Of a stretch of DNA of 64,000 nt, positions 34,663 through 41,314 are shown in pieces; within the stretch, counting starts at the first letter, position 1, and each line of letters starts with the position of its first letter. The notes beneath the pieces are model-generated. The model saw nothing but the letters and a program-made list of their open reading frames with translations, made no database searches and was not told the DNA's origin. The stretch is from Saccharothrix syringae. GTDB lineage: Bacteria > Actinomycetota > Actinomycetes > Mycobacteriales > Pseudonocardiaceae. The stretch covers positions 7,378,001-7,442,000 of the forward strand of contig NZ_CP034550.1 of the NCBI RefSeq assembly GCF_009498035.1, given 5' to 3'. Both the position numbers and the translations under genes were made by a program.

Positions 34663-36066
34663 TCAGCCGTCGGACGTGCAGGTCATGTCCGGCTGCGGGG
34701 TCGCGGGGCCGTTGGCGGTGAAGCCGAAGGAGGTGGAGCCGTCCACGGGGAGGGTGGCGTTGTAGTCGGCGCTGGTGACCCGGACGGAGCCCGCGTCCGC
34801 GCGGAGGTTGCCGTCCCAGAGCCTGCTGATCGCGTGGCCGGCCGGCTGGAGCCAGGTCACGGTCCACTCGGTGAGCGCGCGTCGACCCGCGTTGCGCACG
34901 ACGACCCGGACCTGGTAGCCGCCCGGCCAGGAGTTCACGATCTCGAACCGGGCGGTGCAGTCCGGGACGGGTGGGGTGGTGGTGGTCGTGGTCGGGGCGG
35001 GCAGCGCGTCGTTCGACGGCGCGTCGCCCCGCAGGGACGCGCCGATCGCGATGCCGCCGGCGACCAGGACCGCGGCACCGGCCAGCAGCGCGATCCGCCG
35101 CCTCGACCTGCGGGACGGCGCGGAAGACGGCGCCGAAGACGGCGCGGGGATCGGCAGCGTGGTGCCGGGTGGTCCGAGGTCGTCGACCGGCGGCGCCTGG
35201 TCGACCGGCGGCGCGTCACCGGTCGGCGCGTCGTCGGCCGGCACGTCCTCGACCGGGTGCCGCCCCGACACGACCGCGCCCAGCAGGGCGTGCACCTCGG
35301 CCATGGTCGGCCGCTCCCCCGGGTCGCGCCGCAGCACGCGCAGCAGCACCTCGCCCAGCGGCCCGGGGAACCGCAGCGGCGCCACCTGCCCCTCCGACAC
35401 GCGCCGCAGCAGCGCGTACGGGTTGTCGTCGATCGTCCCGAACGGCGGGTGGCCTTCGAGCGCCGCGTACAGGGTCGCGCCGAGCGAGTACACGTCGGAC
35501 GCGAACACGGCCTGCTCCCCCGCCGCCACCTCCGGCGCGAGGAACGCGGGCGTGCCGACCACGACCCGGGGGTCGGTCACCGTGCCCTCGCCGATCGCGC
35601 GGGCGATGCCGAAGTCGGCGATCTTGGCGGTGCCGTCCTCGCCCAGCAGCACGTTGAACGTGGTGACGTCCCGGTGCACGACGCCCACCGCGTGCGCCGC
35701 CGCCAGCGCCGAGGCCACCTGCCAGCCGACCCCGGCCACCAGCTCCTCCGGCAGCGGCCCGCGCTCGTCGACCAGCTCGGCCAGCGTCCGCGACGGCAGG
35801 TACTCCATCACCAGGCACGGCTTGCCGCCGTGCTCGATGACGTCGTGCACGGTCACCGCGTGCGGGTGCCGCAGCCGGGCCGCGACGCGGCCCTCCCGCA
35901 CGATCCGCTCCACCGCGTCCGCCGGGCTCCCCGCGCCGAGGAACTTGATCGCCACGACCCGGCCCAACCGCTCGTCGCGCGCCCGCCAGACGACCCCGGT
36001 GGCACCGCGTCCGACCTGGTCCACGAGCCGGTACCGCCCGGCGATGACCTCGTCCCGTTCCGACAC
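34663..36066 (-). CDS. transmembrane Ser/Thr kinase with extracellular CBM2 domain
   Basis: 467 residues. The kinase domain (about 12-275) has VGRGATGVVW, Lys41 in VVAIK, Asp133 and Asn138 in HRDVTTFN, Asp151 in ADFG and APE. The catalytic-loop Lys-Pro of HRDxKPxN is Thr-Thr here. A Pro-rich juxtamembrane segment and one helix (IALLAGAAVLVAGGIAIGA) are followed by a Thr linker and a C-terminal CBM2 (CTARFEIVNSWPGGYQVRV, W..xNYNATLP, FGFTANGP, with flanking Cys). CBM2 binds cellulose or xylan, so this looks like a sensor for plant wall polymers. The first residues beyond the membrane face outside. Confidence 0.88.
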   Translation of the reverse strand: MSERDEVIAGRYRLVDQVGRGATGVVWRARDERLGRVVAIKFLGAGSPADAVERIVREGRVAARLRHPHAVTVHDVIEHGGKPCLVMEYLPSRTLAELVDERGPLPEELVAGVGWQVASALAAAHAVGVVHRDVTTFNVLLGEDGTAKIADFGIARAIGEGTVTDPRVVVGTPAFLAPEVAAGEQAVFASDVYSLGATLYAALEGHPPFGTIDDNPYALLRRVSEGQVAPLRFPGPLGEVLLRVLRRDPGERPTMAEVHALLGAVVSGRHPVEDVPADDAPTGDAPPVDQAPPVDDLGPPGTTLPIPAPSSAPSSAPSRRSRRRIALLAGAAVLVAGGIAIGASLRGDAPSNDALPAPTTTTTTPPVPDCTARFEIVNSWPGGYQVRVVVRNAGRRALTEWTVTWLQPAGHAISRLWDGNLRADAGSVRVTSADYNATLPVDGSTSFGFTANGPATPQPDMTCTSDG

Positions 36067-36201
36067 AGCCAGAAGCTACTTCGCCACCCGGCCCGCCGGC
36101 CACCTCCGCGCGGACGGTGATCGATCCGCGGTCCGGTGCCGCCGTCCACCTCCCCGGTCACCGGACCCCATTATTTGAGACGCGGTAAGCCGGAATGACG
36201 C

Positions 36202-36230
36202 TTCACGGTGCGTAAGTCTTTCGCTACAGT
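36202..36230 (+). promoter_or_regulatory. promoter of CBM2-CE2 gene
   Basis: TTCACG (36202-36207), 17 bp, TACAGT (36225-36230): a good sigma-70-like pair. The predicted start of transcription falls in the operator just downstream. Confidence 0.55.
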
Positions 36231-36235
36231 CCACC

Positions 36236-36249
36236 TGGGAGCGCTCCCA
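36236..36249 (+). promoter_or_regulatory. CebR-type cellulose-utilisation operator
   Basis: TGGGAGCGCTCCCA, a perfect 14-bp palindrome identical to the known CebR box of actinomycetes, where a LacI-type repressor is released by cellobiose/cellotriose. It overlaps the predicted transcription start. Confidence 0.9.
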
Positions 36250-36276
36250 GTACTCTCGTCGTCGATCAACGAAGAT

Positions 36277-37791
36277 ATGGCGGTACCCATGCTCCCCCGA
36301 GCCAGTTCTCCCCCGCGCGGCCGCCGCGGGTCCCTGCCGGCGCTCGTCATCGCGGCCACCGCCGCCGTGACCGCCGTCGCCACCCTCGGCACCCTCCCCG
36401 CGCAGGCCGCACCCGGCTGCCGCGTCACCTACCAGGTCGGCAGCCAGTGGCAGGGCGGCTTCAGCGCGACCGTGAACCTCACCAACCTCGGGGACCCGGT
36501 CACCTCCTGGCGGCTGACCTGGTCGTTCGCCGCCGGGCAGCGGGTCACCCAGCTGTGGAACGGCACCGCGACCCAGTCGGGGGCGCAGGTGTCGGTGGAC
36601 AACGCGGGCTGGAACGGCAACCTGGGCACCGGCGCGAGCGCCGGGCTCGGCTTCACCGGCTCGTGGAACAACTCCGCCAACCCCCTGCCCACCGACTTCG
36701 CCCTCAACGGCCACCGGTGCAACGGGCCCGTCACCACCACCACGACGACGACCACCACGACCACCAGCACGCCGGACCCGCTCACCCGCGTCCACACCGC
36801 GGGCCGCGTCAAGGCCACCACCGGCGCGCTCCAGTACACCTGGCCCGGCGTCTACTTCGAGGGCCGCTTCCGGGGCACCGGCGTGGGCATCGCGCTCGAC
36901 GACGCCGAGAACGACTACGACGTCCAGGTCGACGGCGCCACCGTCGCCACGCTGGTCACCCCGGGCCGCACCACCCACTGGGTCAACGGCCTGACCAACG
37001 CCGAGCACACCGTGCGCCTGGTCAAGCGCACCGAGAGCCCGTGGGCCCCGGGCCGGTTCGGCGGCTTCACCGCCGCGCCCGGCGGCGAACTGCTCGCCAA
37101 GCCCGCCGCCCGCACCAGGCAGGTCGAGTTCATCGGCGACTCGCTGACCGCCGGCTACGGCAACACCTCCACCACCCGCGACTGCTCGGCCAACGGCGGC
37201 GTCAACCGCAACACCAACGCCGACCTGAGCTTCGGCGCCCTGGCCGCCCGCGGCCTCGGCGCGGACTACCAGCTCAACGCCCACTCCGGCCGCGGCATGG
37301 TGCGCAACTACAACGGCGGCGACCCCGGCACCGACTACCGCACCTACTACGACCGGGGCCTGCAGAACGTCGCCGGCGACGTGTGGCAGAACCCCGGCAC
37401 GTGGCGGCCCCAGCTGATCGTGATCGGCCTGGGCGCCAACGACTTCTCCACCGCCATCAACCCCGGCGAGCCGTGGACCCCGGACAGCCTGGTGGCCGCC
37501 TACAAGACCGCCTACCTGGGCTTCATCGACAAGCTCCGCGCCCGGTACGGCCCCGACGCCACCATCGTGGTCAGCGCCAACGCCTACACCGGCACCACGA
37601 CGTTCCCGCAGGCCGCCCAGCAGGTCGTGCAGGAGCGCAACCAGCGCGGCGACGCCAAGGTCCGCTACTGGTACTACGACGACCCCGGCCTGGACCGCCT
37701 GGGCTGCGACTGGCACTTCTCGCTGCGCGACCACCGCCTCATCGCCGGCCTGCTCACCGACTACGTCGCCACCCTGCCGCTCGGCTGGTGA
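36277..37791 (+). CDS. CBM2 plus CE2-like acetyl(xylan) esterase
   Basis: 504 residues from ATG 36277 (ATG 36289 possible). Signal peptide to about 45, CBM2 (about 48-148: CRVTYQVGSQWQGGFSATV, WRLTWSF, WNGTAT, GFTGSW), a poly-Thr linker, then a two-part CE2-like enzyme. That enzyme has a jelly-roll region (YTWPGVYFEGRF) and an SGNH domain with Ser289 in FIGDSLTAGYG, GLGANDF and Asp478/His480 in CDWHFS. CE2 enzymes remove acetyl groups from xylan and mannan oligomers. It is secreted and its CebR operator predicts induction by cello-oligosaccharides. Confidence 0.88.
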   Translation: MAVPMLPRASSPPRGRRGSLPALVIAATAAVTAVATLGTLPAQAAPGCRVTYQVGSQWQGGFSATVNLTNLGDPVTSWRLTWSFAAGQRVTQLWNGTATQSGAQVSVDNAGWNGNLGTGASAGLGFTGSWNNSANPLPTDFALNGHRCNGPVTTTTTTTTTTTSTPDPLTRVHTAGRVKATTGALQYTWPGVYFEGRFRGTGVGIALDDAENDYDVQVDGATVATLVTPGRTTHWVNGLTNAEHTVRLVKRTESPWAPGRFGGFTAAPGGELLAKPAARTRQVEFIGDSLTAGYGNTSTTRDCSANGGVNRNTNADLSFGALAARGLGADYQLNAHSGRGMVRNYNGGDPGTDYRTYYDRGLQNVAGDVWQNPGTWRPQLIVIGLGANDFSTAINPGEPWTPDSLVAAYKTAYLGFIDKLRARYGPDATIVVSANAYTGTTTFPQAAQQVVQERNQRGDAKVRYWYYDDPGLDRLGCDWHFSLRDHRLIAGLLTDYVATLPLGW

Positions 37792-37808
37792 CGCGAAACC
37801 CCGGGTGC

Positions 37809-37854
37809 TCCCCCTCCGCTTGGGCCATGCTGGCGTGGTCGAGGCGGAGGGGGA
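37809..37854 (+). promoter_or_regulatory. hairpin masking a Shine-Dalgarno sequence
   Basis: TCCCCCTCCGC (37809-37819) pairs perfectly with GCGGAGGGGGA (37844-37854), and the latter contains the ribosome-binding site of the gene at 37859. It could attenuate translation or serve as a terminator for the CE2 gene. Confidence 0.5.
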
Positions 37855-37858
37855 CCGG

Positions 37859-38521
37859 GTGACACCCGAGGACGAGGCGATGGTGATCGGCGGACCGCGC
37901 CGGGTCGCCGAGGTGGCCGTGGCGGCGCTGGTCCAGGCGGGCGCGCTGGAGTTCGACGACTACGGCGGCGTGCGCGCCGCGCGCACGGGCGGGGCGACGA
38001 CGCGGGCGCAGCAGCACGTGCTGGCGCTCGCGCGCCGCCCCGGCCCGCTGGGCGCGCTGGTGGACGCGACGGCCGCGCACGTGCGCGTGGAGCCGTACAT
38101 CGAGCGGGGGCTGCTGGTCACGCCGCGGCGGTGGCGGGTGCTCACCCCCGTGTTCTGGCTGGGCAACGCGGGCGCGGTCGGCGTGCTGGTGGCCACCGCG
38201 CTCGGGCTGCCCTCCCCCCTGGTGCTGCCGCTGCTGCTGACGAGCCTGGCCGCGGCCGCGATCGCGGCCTACCTGCGCGGGCCGCTCGCCGGGGAGGCCC
38301 GGGCGTTCCACTCGGCGCTGCGCCGCACGCCGCTGGCCTCCCTGCCGCCGCTCAACCAGGTCGCGCGGGTGGGCCTGGCGGGCGGTGCGGCGGTGACCCC
38401 CGGGCGCAGGGCCGTCGGCGAGCTGCTGGGCGTGCCCGGCCCGGCGCTGGCGTCCCTGGCGCCGGGAGACCGCGGCCGTGTGGGCGGCTGGTGGAAGAGC
38501 TGGGTGTCGACCCCGGTCTGA
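37859..38521 (+). CDS. TIGR04222-type membrane protein, unknown function
   Basis: 220 residues from GTG 37859, chosen for the strong GGAGGGGG 5 nt upstream. N-terminal part VIGGPRRVAEVAVAALVQAG followed by an LEFDDYGGV stretch matches the start of TIGR04222 proteins. Two membrane helices lie in the middle (FWLGNAGAVGVLVATALG, LVLPLLLTSLAAAAIAAYL). The C-terminal ~70 residues are cytoplasmic and helical. The family is common in actinobacteria and its role is unknown. It sits between the two CBM2 enzymes, perhaps only by chance. Confidence 0.7.
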   Translation: MTPEDEAMVIGGPRRVAEVAVAALVQAGALEFDDYGGVRAARTGGATTRAQQHVLALARRPGPLGALVDATAAHVRVEPYIERGLLVTPRRWRVLTPVFWLGNAGAVGVLVATALGLPSPLVLPLLLTSLAAAAIAAYLRGPLAGEARAFHSALRRTPLASLPPLNQVARVGLAGGAAVTPGRRAVGELLGVPGPALASLAPGDRGRVGGWWKSWVSTPV

Positions 38522-38771
38522 CCCGAACCCTTCAGAAACTTTCGACACCACGCCCGCGTCCATTCGCCAACGCTGGGCCGAACCAACCAATCCCATTAGG
38601 CGCAACAGCCTGGTCGGATTCGGACGATCACCAAGCAAGACCGAAAAGCAGAGATGGGCACCTCCGGCTTCGTTGACAACTTTCGGCGAGCCGGCCGAAA
38701 CTTCAGGCATCGCAGTACCTGATCGAGCGACTGCCGCCGTCGCTCCCCATCCTGCTCAAAGGAGAGCTTCG
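38522..38771 (+). promoter_or_regulatory. promoter region with GAAACTTTCG-type boxes
   Basis: A 250-bp region, clearly less G+C-rich than its neighbours. GAAACTTTCG (38535-38544), CAACTTTCGG (38677-38686) and CCGAAACTTCAGG (38695-38707) are variants of one motif. Similar GAAA/TTTC boxes are known upstream of Streptomyces xylanase genes. AAAGGAG precedes the start of the CE15 gene. Confidence 0.6.
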
Positions 38772-40421
38772 ATGATCAGATCGGGCCGCTTCAGGATTCG
38801 CTCGGCAGTGGTCGTGGTGGCGACGGCGGCGCTGGCCGCGACCGGTGCGCTGGCGACAGCGGCGGCGAACACCGGGACCACGGCGCAGGTCGACGACGTG
38901 GTGGCCGCGGCGGTGGAGGACGAGGGTGCCGACTGCCCGGTCGCACTGCCCGGTTCGACCCCCTCGAACTCGCGCCTGCCCGACCCCTTCACCCGCCTCA
39001 ACGGCACCCGCATCACGTCGAGGTCCGACTGGCGCTGCCGACGCGCGGAGATCCGCGAGATGGCCGAGCGGTACGTCTACGGCGACAAACCGGCCAAGCC
39101 CGCCACCGTCACCGGCACCGTGTCCGGTTCGAGCATCACGGTCAACGTCTCCCACAACGGGCGCACCGCCAGCTTCTCCGCCGGCGTACAACTCCCCAGC
39201 GGCACCGGCCCGTTCCCGGCCGTGCTGGTCGTCGGCGGCTTCGGCGCCGACACCGCCACCATCCGCGCCGCCGGCGCCGCCGTGATCAGCTACGACCCCA
39301 TCGCGGTGGGCCGTGAGGGCACCGGACGCGCCAACAAGCAGGGCGCCTTCTACAGCATCTACGGCAACACCAGCACCACCGGCCTGCTCGCCGCCTGGGC
39401 GTGGGGCGCCAGCCGCATCATCGACGTCATCGAAGCCTCCGGCGGCACCACCCTGCGCGCCGACGGCGTCGGGGTGACCGGGTGTTCGCGCTACGGCAAG
39501 GCCGCCTTCTCCGTCGGCGTGCTCGACCAGCGCATCGCACTCACCATGCCCATCGAGTCCGGCACCGCCGGCCTGCCCATCTACCGGGGCGTCAACGCCG
39601 AGGGCGGGCAGACCCTGGCCAGCGCCTACGGCGAACAACCCTGGTTCGGCGACGCCTTCGGCTCCTACACGAACAACCCCAACGCCCTCCCCCTCGACAC
39701 CCACGAGCTGGTGGCCATGGTCGCCCCCCGCGGCCTGTTCATCATGGACAACCCCCACATCGCCAACCTCGGACCGCGTTCGGCATCCGTGGCGGCGTTG
39801 GGCGGCGCCGAGGTCTACAAAGCACTGGGCGCGGGCAACAACATCCTCTACCACTCCAACGTCTCCGACGGCACCCACTGCGCCACCCGGTCGGAGTGGC
39901 GCACCCCGCTCCAGCAAGCCATCGGCAAGTTCCTCCGCAACACCGGCAGCTTCACCGGCGGCATCACCATGCACAGCAAGGCCACCGGCAACCTCTCCCA
40001 GTGGCGCGACTGGACCACCCCCACCCTGACCGACGGGACCACCACGACGACCACCACGAGCACCACCACGACGACCACCACCACCACTGACACGACCCCG
40101 ACCACCCCGACCACGCCGACGAACCCGGCGGGCGGCTGCACGGCCTCGGTGTCGGTCAACCAGTGGAACGGCGGTTTCGTGGCCGCGGTCCGCGTCACCG
40201 CGGGCTCCTCGCCGGTCAGCGGCTGGACGGTGTCGATGACCCTGCCCCCGGGCGCGACCATCACCAGCGCGTGGAACGCCAACCGCAGCGGCAACTCCGG
40301 TGCGGTCGACTTCACGAACGTCAGCTTCAACGGCTCCGTCGCCGCGGGCCAGTCGACCGAGTTCGGCTACCAGGCCACCGGCACCGGCGCGGGCATGACC
40401 CCCACCTGCTCCGCCAGGTAG
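38772..40421 (+). CDS. CE15 glucuronoyl esterase with C-terminal CBM2
   Basis: 549 residues. Signal peptide to about 35. CE15 domain with the signature GVTGCSRYGKAAF (Ser239), Glu262 in MPIESG and His369 in SDGTHC, a complete triad. CE15 enzymes cut the ester between 4-O-methyl-glucuronic acid of xylan and lignin alcohols. A Thr-rich linker leads to a CBM2 (CTASVSVNQWNGGFVAAVRV, WTVSMTLPPG, WNANRSG, FGYQATG). ATG 38772 has AAAGGAG 8 nt upstream. The upstream boxes suggest xylan control, and a strong terminator follows. Confidence 0.92.
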   Translation: MIRSGRFRIRSAVVVVATAALAATGALATAAANTGTTAQVDDVVAAAVEDEGADCPVALPGSTPSNSRLPDPFTRLNGTRITSRSDWRCRRAEIREMAERYVYGDKPAKPATVTGTVSGSSITVNVSHNGRTASFSAGVQLPSGTGPFPAVLVVGGFGADTATIRAAGAAVISYDPIAVGREGTGRANKQGAFYSIYGNTSTTGLLAAWAWGASRIIDVIEASGGTTLRADGVGVTGCSRYGKAAFSVGVLDQRIALTMPIESGTAGLPIYRGVNAEGGQTLASAYGEQPWFGDAFGSYTNNPNALPLDTHELVAMVAPRGLFIMDNPHIANLGPRSASVAALGGAEVYKALGAGNNILYHSNVSDGTHCATRSEWRTPLQQAIGKFLRNTGSFTGGITMHSKATGNLSQWRDWTTPTLTDGTTTTTTTSTTTTTTTTTDTTPTTPTTPTNPAGGCTASVSVNQWNGGFVAAVRVTAGSSPVSGWTVSMTLPPGATITSAWNANRSGNSGAVDFTNVSFNGSVAAGQSTEFGYQATGTGAGMTPTCSAR

Positions 40422-40438
40422 CACCGCGACGCCCGCCG

Positions 40439-40482
40439 GGGCCCGGTGCGGAGGTGACCGACCTCCGCACCGGGCCCTTTTC
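40439..40482 (+). terminator. Rho-independent terminator of the CE15 gene
   Basis: GGGCCCGGTGCGGAGGT pairs with ACCTCCGCACCGGGCCC (17-bp stem, 5-nt loop) and is followed by TTTT. Confidence 0.9.
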
Positions 40483-40651
40483 CACGCCCGGGACCGCCGA
40501 CCACGGGGCGTCACTATTCACCCGATGGCGCTGAGGGCGCGAAATACCCCTGGTCACCGGTTCACCGCCGCGCGGTGAACCCCGACGGCGTGACAAAAAG
40601 AGCACGACCGCCGCGGGAGGTCGATCCCCAACAGCTGGGGGCAGCTACCAG

Positions 40652-41092
40652 ATGAGCACAACCACGTCGCACACCTCGCCGTCCTGCGCCTTCGCGCCCG
40701 TCGAAACCCGGACCGGTCCCGGGCCGGCCCTGCCGGCCAGGGTCGACTGCACCACCACGACCGGGCACCCGGAACCCGTCGACGGCGTGCCGACTTCGCG
40801 GGTACACCTGGAGGTCGGCGTGCTCGTGGCGGCGGGGGTGCTGCACGCCCTCGGTGAGGTGGTGCAGGTGGCCGCCGCCTGGTCGCCGGCGTTCGAGCCG
40901 GCGCCGGAGCACGCGCACGGGCAGTACCAGGGCTTGTTCAGCACCAGCACCTCGGCGGGGCTCATGGCGGGGTCGGCGGTGGTGGCGCTGCCGGCGGTGG
41001 ACGGCGGTCTCGCCGGCCGGCTCGCGCTGGGCGGGGTCTTCCCGGTCTCCTCGGCGGCGCTGCCGCTGGTCGTGCGCGACACCGACCGCTGA
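40652..41092 (+). pseudogene. MFS transporter C-terminal remnant
   Basis: A 146-codon ORF. The first ~50 codons have no similarity and few hydrophobics. From VLVAAGVLHALGEVVQVAAA on it matches the last ~95 residues of a major-facilitator transporter (PEHAHGQYQGLFSTSTSAG, then an LALGGVFPVSSAALPLVVR helix). A full MFS protein has about 400 residues and 12 helices; only about three remain. A deletion remnant with a chance start. Confidence 0.6.
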
Positions 41093-41314
41093 TCGCCGGT
41101 CGCGCGGATCGTCGCCCAGCGGCTCCGGCCGAACGCGTGCCGTGCGCGGCCCGGACCGCCGATCGGCGGCTCCTCCCCGGCACCCGACCTGGCCGGGAGC
41201 CCCGACCGCGGGCGCTCGGCCCAGCGCCCGCCCGCCCCGTGGCGCAGCGGGCGCGACCGGGTGGCCGAATTCCCGGCCCGGGCGATCTTGACAGGGCTGG
41301 TCAACTTGTTCGCT
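41093..41314. other. upstream region of the KAP operon
   Basis: 222 bp. TTGACA at 41288-41293 is a consensus -35 box; no good -10 was fixed. An in-frame GTG at 41261 extends the next gene but would overlap this promoter. Confidence 0.35.

Noticed and set aside
40652..41092. Intact membrane transporter
   Set aside because: Too short, and the N-terminal third is not MFS-like.
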